The notes below the pieces were generated by a model. That model was not told the origin of the DNA. It ran no database searches and saw only the letters and a program-made list of their open reading frames with translations. Positions 40,051 through 48,401 of a stretch of 64,000 bases of DNA are shown piece after piece. Where the stretch lies: assembly GCF_039769985.1 (NCBI RefSeq), contig NZ_JBDNCH010000004.1:62001-126000 (forward strand), read 5' to 3'. This DNA is from Ponticoccus litoralis (lineage in GTDB: Bacteria; Pseudomonadota; Alphaproteobacteria; Rhodobacterales; Rhodobacteraceae). A program made the translations under genes and the position numbers. Numbering within the stretch: the stretch's first letter is position 1; every line of letters begins with the position of its first letter.

Positions 40051-40909
40051 TGCAAGTCAGCAGCACCCGGATTATGAGTTTGTAACCGCACTGACGCCAA
40101 GCGCCCAAAAAGCGGCTTTCCACGTCAAACGAAATGGCGATGATTTTTGCCTGAAAATCATTGCTCCAACGCAATCTCTGGAAAGAGTTCAGCGTGAAGT
40201 TTTGGCGATGCAAACTCTCAACCATCCCAACGTAGCCAGGGTAGTTGAATATGAGTACAGCGCGCGCGGCGGTGAAACGCGGCACTACCTAGTAGAAGAG
40301 TTTGTGGCCGGAAGCGATCTTTCACATTACTTGGCGGCTCATGGAAAGCTGAGTTTACAGCAAATCAAGGATATATTTGTTCCTCTATGTGACGGTCTGA
40401 ACGCACTGGCGGCAAATAATATTGTCCACCGGGATCTAAAACCCAGCAATGTTCGGGTCGATTCTTCAGGGAAACCTGTAATTATTGACTTTGGCCTCGC
40501 ACGACTTCTAGATATGGAAAGTCTCACCGCAACCGTTGAGGGTGCGATGCTGGGGACTCCGAAGTATTTCGCCCCGGAACAGCTCCGCGGTACGAAGCGT
40601 GACATCGATCCGCGAACTGATCTGTATGCTCTAGGCGTCATTCTTTACGAGGCCGCAGTTGGGAAGCATCCATCACTAACCAATAGCCCGAAGACATTTG
40701 ACGAACTAGACGAAGCCATTTGTACTTCGGAGGATTTCAAATCCGACCCTGACTACTTGGGGCTTGACCCAACTCTGAAGCTTGTCCTGCAAAGATTGTT
40801 AGAAAAAGAACGAGGTCGCCGACCAGCAAGTGCAGCTATGGTCGGAACCATCCTAAATGGTTTGGGGGGCAGCAATGAGACGTGGGGCCTGGCATCAATG
40901 CGGTGCTAA
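40028..40909 (+). CDS. Serine/threonine protein kinase (Hanks type)
   Basis: A 293-aa soluble kinase with the invariant residues: K43 (FCLKII), catalytic HRDLKPSN (H134-R135-D136), DFG (D154), APEQ activation segment and DPRTDLYALGVILYEAAVGKHP. There are no membrane segments or sensor domain. GTG at 40028 overlaps the upstream gene, and the stop overlaps the downstream gene, so the three genes are a tight operon. Phosphorylation of one of its neighbours is a natural hypothesis. Confidence 0.9.
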   Translation: MFQVTIDDASQQHPDYEFVTALTPSAQKAAFHVKRNGDDFCLKIIAPTQSLERVQREVLAMQTLNHPNVARVVEYEYSARGGETRHYLVEEFVAGSDLSHYLAAHGKLSLQQIKDIFVPLCDGLNALAANNIVHRDLKPSNVRVDSSGKPVIIDFGLARLLDMESLTATVEGAMLGTPKYFAPEQLRGTKRDIDPRTDLYALGVILYEAAVGKHPSLTNSPKTFDELDEAICTSEDFKSDPDYLGLDPTLKLVLQRLLEKERGRRPASAAMVGTILNGLGGSNETWGLASMRC

Positions 40910-42081
40910 CAATCAGAAGTTCATTCTCGAAATGCTCCAAAACGGAACGGGTGTAGGTGCAATCCTTAGCCCAAAAGACTTAGCATACGAGAAGGCACAA
41001 GAGTACGCGGGCCAATATAAGGACGTTGGCGCGGACGTTCTCCTCGATCCTCAATTCTACGAACCTGACTTTGCGGATGGGAAACTTTCAAGCTATCCAA
41101 TCGCGCAGTTCCGGCAGTCGATCGCATCTCTCGGAGCGCTTTCAGCTCCCTCGTTTGCAAGTCTCACAGCTGCTCTACGGGGTGAAAATCAAGCACTCGG
41201 CTCTAGCGCGGTTATTGCACCAGCGATACCGTACGAGGCAGCTCAGTACGGATATCGCTCAGTTGAATGCTCGTCTGTTTGCTGCTGCTAAAGCTGCAGG
41301 TGACTCTCTCGGCATTCCGACCTACGCAACCGTCGTCATGGGCGGCAGCATCACCACAGCCCAAGTCGCGCAATCTATCTTATCCCAAGCCACGGCGCTC
41401 AATGCTGATGGCTGGTACTACGCTGTCGAGTTTGACAGCGCTGAGCGTCTTCCAACAGATGTTGAAGCGGTATTCCGTTACTGTTCGGCGGGCTTGACGC
41501 TCGCTTGCACGGGAAAGCCAGTCCTTCATGCATACGCAGGCCCATTGGCCGGGCTTGCTTTCGGTTCTGGCGCGAGAGCCGCTGCCATTGGCTTTTGGCA
41601 AAACCTTTGGGGCTTTACACGATCTCGCTTCCAGCCATCGACAGGTCAAGGTGGTGGTGGAGACGCGCCGCCTCGCTTCTTTTCTACTCCGCTTTGGGGC
41701 ACAATCGTGTACCCAGATGAATTGCTCCAACTGCCACCTGCCCTGCAGAACACTATTCTGCTTCACTCGCCGTACTCGGGAGCGGTGTCAACAGTGACCG
41801 CCACTGCCTGGCAGAAGTGGGATTCCTATAGGCATATGGTTCACCAGATAATTATGTATGTCAGTCCCCTTGCTGCTTCGGCAGATGCACGGCAAGCGAT
41901 GCAAACCGTCATATCAGATCTGGCGAGTGCCAATGCACTTCACAGCCAAGTTCACACTGCGGGTTTGATACTTCGCGACGGAAGCAACTCGTATCAACCT
42001 TCTTGGGCTTCGGCGGGAACGAGAATGCTGGCAGATATGTTGGGTGACTATCAGTGGCTTCAGTTGCAAGGAGGGCCTTAA
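40875..42081 (+). CDS. Unknown protein of kinase operon (frame break near 41247)
   Basis: About 401 aa when corrected. Features: CGANNQKFILEMLQNGTGVGAILSPKDLAYEKAQEYAGQYKDVGADVLLDPQFYEPDF at the start, ATVVMGGSITTAQVAQSIL in the middle, and AYAGPLAGLAFGSGARAAAIGFWQNLWGF later. Alternating beta/alpha character suggests a barrel-like enzyme, but this is weak and no family is recognised. Reading GGCC for AGTAC at 41245-41249 gives EAARPDIAQLNARLFAAAK. ATG at 40875 follows a G-rich ribosome-binding stretch and overlaps the kinase end by 35 bp. Confidence 0.6.
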
Positions 42082-42309
42082 ATAGAGGGCGATCCTTCGA
42101 ACGTGATTACGTTTGAATAGCTGGCGTTACAATCAGTGGCACCTGGCGCTTTAGCAACGTGGCAGGATAATCCAATTAGCCACCTTCTATGGCTTCCCTT
42201 CTCCCCAACCTATACCACAATACAGCAGACCTGGCTCCGGTCCGTCTAGACGCTCATAACGCACGCAAGAAAAAACGGCGATCATAGGTAGAAGTCATTT
42301 GGAGTGAAT

Positions 42310-42600
42310 TTACTCAATCCATTGATCGCCGCTTTCGAGTTCCTTTAAATGTCGCTCGAGCGCTGCAATGATAAATCCCTCAATATCAGCCACCCGCAGT
42401 CCGTGATCCAGCGCCAAGCGGCGCACCAGTCGTTCCATCCGTGCGTCCTTGGGCCCATACAGGACCCAGTCATCCAAGAGGTGACTGTCGGGATGCGTTC
42501 TGGCAGGAAGCTCGTCTCCAGCCTGGGATCGAACAAGTGCCTGTAAACGCTGGCGCCTCGTAGCATCGTCACACATTCTCAAACCGATCCTTCCTAACAC
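42310..42600 (-). CDS. Small hypothetical protein
   Basis: A 96-aa protein, mostly helical and charged (ERLVRRLALDHGLRVADIEGFIIAALERHLKELE). No family recognised. It is isolated, convergent with the preceding operon and divergent from the next gene. A later start (MCDDATRRQRL) is possible. Confidence 0.5.
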   Translation of the reverse strand: MLGRIGLRMCDDATRRQRLQALVRSQAGDELPARTHPDSHLLDDWVLYGPKDARMERLVRRLALDHGLRVADIEGFIIAALERHLKELESGDQWIE

Positions 42601-42781
42601 TTAAGTTGTCGTCGACTTTTGACCTGCTCATAGTGAAGACCGCGTTCTTCAGTTCGCTCTGTTCAGGCTTGGCATTCGCTCACCCTACCTCTGCACAAAT
42701 AAGGTATTTTCTTGCATATTCCCAAGGATGTACGCTAAGCGCACCTTGAGAGATGTGTAATGTTCTATTCGGGAAAGAACC

Positions 42782-43330
42782 GTGGCCTTCATTAAAGATA
42801 ATCCAAAGTTCGTTCTGCTTATCGCGGTCCTGTGCTGCATCTTAGCATCAATCTTTTTCGTGTCTCTGTACGGTTTCGGCGTTGTGGTTCTGGCGGGAGG
42901 GATTATTGCCAGCTGGGTTCTCGTGGGCTGGAAAGATAACTGGATCGCAAAGTGGTTGGCGGGAGGAGCCTTCCTCGTCGGATTGTTGGGCGCTATTGTC
43001 GAGTATCCTTACCGCCGTGAAACTGCTTCTGTTTTCAGCTTGGCCATAGAGGCCCAGACCCAGCCAGGCGCTTTCGGCTTTGACTTCGAAGATAACGAGG
43101 AACTGTTTGGAACAGTTGTCGCTTGCGGTTTGCAAGGTCACAATGATCTTGGATCGTTGACACACGACCTAGCTGCGGTGATCTATGAACCGCCGGAAGC
43201 CAGCATCATCTCCTGGATGTGGAAGCGACCTGTCGACCGGAAAAGCTGCTTGGAGCGTGCAAATGCGCTCGCTGAAAAGTCGCCCGCATTCGCTGTTAGG
43301 CTTAAGGCGATTATGGACGACTTCTCATGA
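42782..43330 (+). CDS. Hypothetical membrane protein
   Basis: A 182-aa protein with two or three membrane segments in the first 75 residues (FVLLIAVLCCILASIFFVSL, GFGVVVLAGGIIASWVLVGW, WLAGGAFLVGLLGAIVEY) and a soluble C-terminal part (about 80-182). GTG start at 42782. No family recognised. Its end overlaps no gene, but the T4SS-like gene converges on it 38 bp downstream. Confidence 0.6.
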   Translation: MAFIKDNPKFVLLIAVLCCILASIFFVSLYGFGVVVLAGGIIASWVLVGWKDNWIAKWLAGGAFLVGLLGAIVEYPYRRETASVFSLAIEAQTQPGAFGFDFEDNEELFGTVVACGLQGHNDLGSLTHDLAAVIYEPPEASIISWMWKRPVDRKSCLERANALAEKSPAFAVRLKAIMDDFS

Positions 43331-43368
43331 GTGTATGCGTGTCGAGCTAATCGTAGGCCATCGCCCTA

Positions 43369-44425
43369 TCACCGTTTGTGCGTCTCTCCACTCAGACGTT
43401 CCGCGCGGTCCATCATGCGTTGCATCTTGGCCCCTGTACCGGTTGAGGGGCGGGGATCTGTTGCAGCGGCTGAGGAACGGGTCGCGTCCGCTCCTGAATT
43501 CAACCTCCGGCTTGCATCGCTCTTTGCGTTCGAGAGCATTCGGTTCGGCTGCATCGGGCGGGATTGCGGCATCATTCGCCGGACACTGCCTCCAACAGTT
43601 GTGGCTGCCCAGCCTGCCTGCAAGTTGCCCGATATCATGGGCACGATGAACGGGATCGCCACGACCATCACAAGCGAAAGTATGACTACCGCCAGAAAGG
43701 GAAGCGTCGCGCCCACCTGCTTGACAGAATCCGGCGATCCGATTTGGCCGACCAGCTGGCTCACCAGGCCGAAGACCATCGAGAAGACGCCAGCCATCAC
43801 GACCGGGTAAAGTGCAAAACTCGCCAGCGAAGACACCCATCTGTGGAAATAGTCCTTCGTCACCGGGAACATCGAGCAGAGGATCATGATGGGCGCGATA
43901 CCTATCAGGAATGTCATCATCATCTTTGCTAGGACGAGAACAGCGCCGGTACGCCCCGCCGATTACAGCCAGAAGAGCCATGAAGAAGACTCCCATCACA
44001 GCCTTACTGACCGCTCCCATATGCGATGTGGCCGAGTTGCCGTATTCGGCGAGCCTGTCGAGCTGAAGGTCAAAACGAAGGGCGAAATACCTGGGTCCCG
44101 CGAGGTCTACCCCGATTGCCGAGCCGACCAAGCGCCCAGCCAGTTCGTCGAGGCCGTCGATGATATGACCGCTGACGAAGTTAAAATTTGCCCAATTGAA
44201 CGCGAATGTGTTGATCAAAGCGATCTTGAATGACAAGACCAGCAGCTCCTTCCCGTCCATGGGGCGGATTTGCCATGCCATGTTGATAAACAAAACGATC
44301 ATCGCGAGGGTCGCGGCCCCCACAACTATCGTGCCGGAGACCTCCGCGACCGCCGCGAACTGCGAGGTGGCAACTTTCTCGAGACCCTCGTCTGCGGCTG
44401 ATACGATAAAGTTAACGATACCCAT
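43369..44425 (-). CDS. TrbL/VirB6-like type IV secretion channel protein (frame break near 43950)
   Basis: About 351 aa when corrected, with multiple membrane segments: N-terminal (GTIVVGAATLAMIVLFINMAW), middle (AVMGVFFMALLAVIGG) and later (MMMTFLIGIAPIMILCSMF, LPFLAVVILSLVMVVAIPFIVPMI). This is the VirB6/TrbL pattern, with a Ser/Arg-rich tail. Reading GGCC for GTACC at 43949-43952 gives VIGGAAGAVLVLAKMMMTF. ATG at 44425 overlaps the stop of the upstream gene (TGATG). It is the only channel component seen, so this is a reduced transfer system. Confidence 0.75.
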
Positions 44426-44835
44426 CACTCAGCCTCCTGGCACTGGGTGCGCAACCGATCCCGAAGGTCGGAAATGACAGGGAAATACTCTTCCGCCGAC
44501 CATGTGATGTGCAGGCTGTCGGTGCCGGTCGGGGCGGCAAAACCCAGTTCCGCGTACTCGTCCTCGATGATCGCCCAGTCGGGCCATAGCGTCTCGCAAT
44601 CGCAAGAACCGGCCTTCAGCGCCATCTGATGCCGCTTCAAGCTATAGAGGTCGTCCGCCGCCACCGAGCGCCATGCGTCTCGAAACGACCGGAAGGTCAG
44701 ATGTTCCGGTCGTAGGCGGATCGCGCAACCGTAGCGGTCGGTCTCTGCGGGTTGGATGGAATTGCTCAACTTGATCTGGTCCGCCATCACCGGAGCGGTA
44801 GTCAAAGCCAGAAATAGGATAGCTCGATATATCAT
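44425..44835 (-). CDS. Exported hypothetical protein, coupled to VirB6-like gene
   Basis: A 136-aa protein with a signal peptide (MIYRAILFLALTTAPVMAD) and a mature part with several cysteines (YGCAIRL, GSCDCETLWPDW, TQCQEAE). Probably periplasmic. The TGATG overlap with the VirB6/TrbL-like gene suggests a T4SS accessory or entry-exclusion role, but no family is recognised. The longer open frame upstream is the heptamer repeat array, so ATG 44835 is used. Confidence 0.65.
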   Translation of the reverse strand: MIYRAILFLALTTAPVMADQIKLSNSIQPAETDRYGCAIRLRPEHLTFRSFRDAWRSVAADDLYSLKRHQMALKAGSCDCETLWPDWAIIEDEYAELGFAAPTGTDSLHITWSAEEYFPVISDLRDRLRTQCQEAE

Positions 44836-44933
44836 GCGGTTACTTCCGTCGTTTGTTCGGTGTTGCGTGTCGCCTGTCGCTTGTCCGGTGTCGTCTGTTG
44901 CGTGTTGACTGTCCGGTGTTGAGTGGCCACGGT

Positions 44934-44996
44934 CGCGTGTCGCGTGTCGCGTGTCGCGTGTCGCGTGTCGCGTGTCGCGTGTCGCGTGTCGCGTGT
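44934..44996. repeat. Heptanucleotide tandem repeat, nine copies
   Basis: Nine perfect copies of CGCGTGT lie end to end, with degenerate related copies on both sides from about 44864 to 45040. It lies in the gap between the relaxase end and the exported-protein gene. Such arrays change copy number by slippage, and here could vary spacing in the transfer-gene leader. The seven-base unit keeps any frame open across three copies, which explains a long spurious open frame. Confidence 0.92.
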
Positions 44997-45055
44997 CCGG
45001 TGCTGCCTGTCCCCTGTTCAGTGTTGCGTGTCCGGGGGAGAGCTGGATTTGTCCC

Positions 45056-46600
45056 TCAATGGCGCAGGCCATGCACGTCCTCCACGATCTCGTCTGTCAC
45101 CGCGTCCCGAGGCGCTTCTGCGCCTCCAGCGCGAGCGACAGGCTGTCCTTCAACTTCGACGGTGCCTGCGCGGTGTCGGGGCCATCCTGCATCCAGCCGT
45201 TCAAGGCTTCGACCAATGAGAGCTGCGACCTGAGCAAAGCGATCATGGAGCCGCGCAACCCATCCAGTTCCGTCCGCCTGTCCTGCCCGGAGGCGGTCAA
45301 TTACTGCGCGGATACCCTCGAGGCTTCCGTCAACTTCTCGACGTAGCCCAGCAATTCGCGTTCGAGCGGCGTCAGACCATCCATCGCTCACTCCTTCGGG
45401 ATCATCAGGCAGTCCACGGGTTTCCCTGCCAGCGAACAGCGTGTCAGTGCCGCGCGGCCGCTGCGCGGGATCAGATAGACCGCCTCCGACCGCTCGATCA
45501 CCCTGAGCCCCATCGTGTTCAAGTTCGGCGTCAGCCATGTCATGACTGACCAGGTCGAAATCCCGGTGCAGATCATCAGGCAGCAGGCCACCAGCATCGG
45601 CCACATCAGAGCCTTCCATTCCGGTCGAGCTGCGTTCGCGCTCTGCCGCATGAGGTGCTTCCTCACGCGCAGCAGGTAGCCTTCCGTATCGGTCTTGATT
45701 GTAGCCAGCGCGTTTTCGGCAATGCTCTTCAAATCGGTTCTGAAGCTCTGCAACTGTGTGTCGATCGAGGCGGCGTTCTCCGCCCTGATCCGCTCCATGT
45801 CCGCGTTCAGCTTCTCGCTCAGCCGTTGCTTCGGCTCTCCAGTCTTCATGGAAAATCTCTCCTTTCAGGCGAAACCGTTCTTCGGTCTCGGGGTCTTTGA
45901 CGGTGAGGTATTTTTTGCCTGCGCGCGGCACCTCGAAGCCTGCATCGGTCAGGGCGGCGACCGTTCCCGCCCGATCCTCGATCAGCCCCATGGAAATCTG
46001 GTCGGCGATCCAGGCATGGAGCTCGTCGCGCCCGGCGGCGCGGCTCGGGGCTTCCGAAACCGGCTTGACCTCGGCCACACGCTCCACGTCCATGGGGTCG
46101 GCCCAACCGTGCGTCTTGTTCATCAGGTCGCGCAGGCTGTCGAAGGCGCGTTCGTAGCCGGGTGGCGCAATATTGAGGCTGCGTCCGCTGTGCAGCTCCA
46201 TGCGTGGCGTGCAAAAATGCAGCTCGACGCGATCCTCATGAGTGTGGCGCACCCAGAGGCAGGCGTAGCGGTCGGCATCGAGACCGGCGAAAGCGATCTC
46301 CTCGAAACGGTCGATCACCTCCTGCTGCTGGTCCTCGGTCGGGGCGTCCTCGCGGGCGAAGCTGACAACACCGGCGCGATAGGTCCATTTGTGCGGGCAG
46401 GCGTCGATCAGGTCGGTCATGCCTTGGGGATCGCCTCGGACGACCTCCGGCAGCGGTTCGCGCGTCACGGTCATCGGCTGGCCGGACGCGTCGCGGATCA
46501 GATCGCGATTGTCGTCATACGCAAGCACCGTGCGGGCGGTCAGGTAGTCGACCGGCCCCGCGCCTCCGCCTTTGCCGTTGGGGAAGAACTTGATCAGCAT
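45056..46600 (-). CDS. Relaxase / mobilization nuclease
   Basis: A 514-aa relaxase. The N-terminal catalytic part has MLIKFFPNGKGGGAGPVDYLT, HKWTYRAGVVSFA, and the His-rich metal site WVRHTHEDRVELHF, followed by NKTHGWADP and a domain with GFEVPRAGKKYLTVKDPETEERFRLKGEIFHEDW. It nicks the transfer origin and leads the strand out. ATG 46600 overlaps the mobC end by 7 bp. The Asp/Glu/Arg-rich C-terminal 250 residues are encoded over two other open frames that look like genes. Confidence 0.88.
   Translation of the reverse strand: MLIKFFPNGKGGGAGPVDYLTARTVLAYDDNRDLIRDASGQPMTVTREPLPEVVRGDPQGMTDLIDACPHKWTYRAGVVSFAREDAPTEDQQQEVIDRFEEIAFAGLDADRYACLWVRHTHEDRVELHFCTPRMELHSGRSLNIAPPGYERAFDSLRDLMNKTHGWADPMDVERVAEVKPVSEAPSRAAGRDELHAWIADQISMGLIEDRAGTVAALTDAGFEVPRAGKKYLTVKDPETEERFRLKGEIFHEDWRAEATAEREAERGHGADQGGERRLDRHTVAELQNRFEEHCRKRAGYNQDRYGRLPAAREEAPHAAERERSSTGMEGSDVADAGGLLPDDLHRDFDLVSHDMADAELEHDGAQGDRAVGGGLSDPAQRPRGTDTLFAGRETRGLPDDPEGVSDGWSDAARTRIAGLRREVDGSLEGIRAVIDRLRAGQADGTGWVARLHDRFAQVAALIGRSLERLDAGWPRHRAGTVEVEGQPVARAGGAEAPRDAVTDEIVEDVHGLRH
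45097..45384 (-). CDS. Second nested small ORF inside relaxase gene (interrupted)
   Basis: ATG at 45384, 4 bp after the stop of the nested MobB-like gene, opens MDGLTPLERELLGYVEKLTEASRVSAQ, then a TAA at 45301-45303, then the same frame continues LTASGQDRRTELDGLRGSMIALLRSQLSLVEALNGWMQ. Together they make a coiled-coil-like protein of about 95 aa. The single stop may be real, giving a decayed gene, or a base error. No family recognised. Confidence 0.4.
45388..45849 (-). CDS. MobB-like membrane protein nested in relaxase gene
   Basis: A 153-aa protein read from a different frame of the relaxase C-terminal coding region on the same strand. A helical N-terminus (KQRLSEKLNADMERIRAENAASIDTQLQSFRTDLKSIAENALATIKTDTEGYLLRV) precedes a membrane segment (ALMWPMLVACCLMICTGISTWSVMTWL) and a Cys-containing tail. 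This is the layout of IncQ plasmids, where mobB lies out of frame within mobA and encodes a membrane protein that stabilises the relaxosome. Its composition is protein-like, unlike ordinary shadows. Confidence 0.72.
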   Translation of the reverse strand: MKTGEPKQRLSEKLNADMERIRAENAASIDTQLQSFRTDLKSIAENALATIKTDTEGYLLRVRKHLMRQSANAARPEWKALMWPMLVACCLMICTGISTWSVMTWLTPNLNTMGLRVIERSEAVYLIPRSGRAALTRCSLAGKPVDCLMIPKE

Positions 46601-47085
46601 CCGGGCGGCCTCCGGTGCTGGGCTATGATCTCCGCCAACCGCCGCTCGATGCCGACCAGCGCCGCCGCCACGTGCAAGGCCTCGATCTCGCTGGTCCGGC
46701 CCGCTCGGGTTGCAGTGTTGAGCCATCGCGCGATCTGGTTGAGGTTTCCGCCATAGCGGGACACAGCCAGCACGAGCGCGGGATCGACACGGGGCGCGGG
46801 CTTGCGCCGCTTCGGAGCCGCGCCGGTTGCGAGCTGCCGAAGCATGGCGGACATGGACAGCCCGTGATCCGCAGCCGCCTGCCGGATCAGCGCCTTTTCC
46901 TCGGAGGAGCAGTAGAAGAATACGGCTTCCTGCTTTTCCGAGGGGACCGCGCCCCGCGCGGTCCGGTTGGGGTTCGAAGGGGAGGCTTGCCGCCCCTCGC
47001 AAGGCCCCGGTTCGACGGTCGAAGACCTAGAACCGGGTCGCCTTGCTCTTTGCACTTCACCAGAACTCATGACCCCACCCGACAT
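46594..47085 (-). CDS. MobC-like relaxosome protein
   Basis: A 163-aa protein. The C-terminal domain (VFFYCSSEEKALIRQAAADHGLSMSAMLRQLATG...VSRYGGNLNQIARWLNTATRAG) matches the MobC/ribbon-helix-helix relaxosome family, which binds and opens oriT. The N-terminal 45 residues are low-complexity. ATG at 47085 overlaps the upstream stop (TGATG); a later ATG at 47070 is possible. oriT probably lies nearby upstream, but I could not identify it. Confidence 0.82.
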   Translation of the reverse strand: MSGGVMSSGEVQRARRPGSRSSTVEPGPCEGRQASPSNPNRTARGAVPSEKQEAVFFYCSSEEKALIRQAAADHGLSMSAMLRQLATGAAPKRRKPAPRVDPALVLAVSRYGGNLNQIARWLNTATRAGRTSEIEALHVAAALVGIERRLAEIIAQHRRPPGC

Positions 47086-47939
47086 CAAGCCGAGGCGCGA
47101 AGTGCGCGAACCAACGGACTATTCAGGGTCGCAGCTAAAGGGCGAGCACTCTTCCCGGCCTGATTGCCGTCAATCTCGCCAGTGGCTGTGAAGTCATCCG
47201 CAAAGGCCATTTTATCTTTTTTTGTATTTTTTGAATCTTCTCTTTTCTCTTGTGGCGGCAGGGTATCCCCACCCTGATCGCACCCTGCCGCCACCCTGAT
47301 GGCCTCCTGCATCTGAATTCTGTCAGCTGCTCGCTGCATCTTGGCTTCCGCTTCTACGAGGCCAAGCATCACATCTTCGAACTCGCGAGCAACCGACGCG
47401 CCGTATTCACGAAACTCTTCCTCTAGAAACGGTCGCAGATTCCGAAACACGACCCCCGCAGTCGCCAGGAATGCGCGAATTTCATCGACGATCTTCGGCC
47501 CGTGCTCGCTGCCCGCTTTGAAACGCTGCGCCCGAGCGAGGCACCCCAGGACGAACTCAGCGATAGAGCGGCGACAAATGTCAGTGGTCGGCAGTTCGCC
47601 GGACAGATAACCCTGCGCCAGGTTCTGGACGCGCGAGAGATTGTCAGGACAATTTATGGACCGAAACCAACCAGAGATTCTGAGCAGTTCGACCTCTGAA
47701 TCATATTCGAGCAACTGCGCATCGTTCAGTCGCTGAACCGAGACTTGCAGCTGCTCCTCTGTAATCCCTGCCTCGGATGCAAAGAGAGAGCGTGGATATC
47801 TGAACAAGCCGGAATAATCGGCCTGAGAACTCAGATGTGCGGTGAAGTAGACGTTTCTGTCTGTGCAGCTTCGAAGGCTGCGAAAAGCAGCTGAGTTAAG
47901 CAGCGAGACATTGAGCATTGCAAATTTCTTGCGCGCCAT
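47085..47939 (-). CDS. Hypothetical protein, possible replication/helix-turn-helix protein
   Basis: A 284-aa protein starting MARKKFAMLNVSLLNSAAFRSL, then YFTAHLSSQADYSGLFRYPRSLFASEAGITEEQLQVSVQRLNDAQLLEYDSEVELLRISGWFR, a winged-helix-like segment resembling phage replisome-organiser N-terminal domains. The C-terminal 90 residues are charged and low complexity. Coupled to mobC by TGATG. A DNA-binding or replication role is plausible from the fold hint and place only. Confidence 0.6.
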   Translation of the reverse strand: MARKKFAMLNVSLLNSAAFRSLRSCTDRNVYFTAHLSSQADYSGLFRYPRSLFASEAGITEEQLQVSVQRLNDAQLLEYDSEVELLRISGWFRSINCPDNLSRVQNLAQGYLSGELPTTDICRRSIAEFVLGCLARAQRFKAGSEHGPKIVDEIRAFLATAGVVFRNLRPFLEEEFREYGASVAREFEDVMLGLVEAEAKMQRAADRIQMQEAIRVAAGCDQGGDTLPPQEKREDSKNTKKDKMAFADDFTATGEIDGNQAGKSARPLAATLNSPLVRALRASA

Positions 47940-48101
47940 AGGGCAAACCTTTCCCGTCAACCCAATTGCGGTTGGGCTGGCGATTGCCGGAGTTCGGCAT
48001 CTGTCATGGGGTTGAAATCTGGGGCGCGTTTGTCCTAGGATTGCGGTGATCACGCGAATTCGACAAGGCCCCGCCCCGTGCGGGGCTTTGTACTTTGGAG
48101 C

Positions 48102-48305
48102 CTATGCCGCATCACTTGGAGAGACGCGGTTCTCTTCGATGTAAGCGTTCAGATCGCGCCCGAGGTATTTCACCCGCCGACCGAACTTAACCCATGCCGG
48201 GCCCACCCGCCGGTGACGCCACTGCGCCCGTTTCGCGCGAGGGGCGATAAGATCAAGCTCTTTGTCACCATCATCGTAGACACGTTCGTTCTCAAAAATC
48301 TCCAT
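48102..48305 (-). CDS. AlpA/excisionase-like helix-turn-helix protein
   Basis: A 67-aa protein whose C-terminal half (WRHRRVGPAWVKFGRRVKYLGRDLNAYIEENRV) matches the HTH_17/AlpA type found as excisionases in integrative elements. It lies between the integrase side and the mobilization genes, and could control excision or expression. Confidence 0.72.
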   Translation of the reverse strand: MEIFENERVYDDGDKELDLIAPRAKRAQWRHRRVGPAWVKFGRRVKYLGRDLNAYIEENRVSPSDAA

Positions 48306-48401
48306 TGTTCCGACATCGCCTTTCTTCGGTTGCGTTCGACTGCATCCATATTGACCAGCCTGCCGAAAACGTCCTAGCGCAATCGAAAATGCAACATCTT
48401 T

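Noticed and set aside
44425..45072. N-terminal extension with repeated DTRHATR in the exported-protein frame
   Set aside because: It is the translation of the heptanucleotide array; the real start with a signal peptide is ATG 44835.
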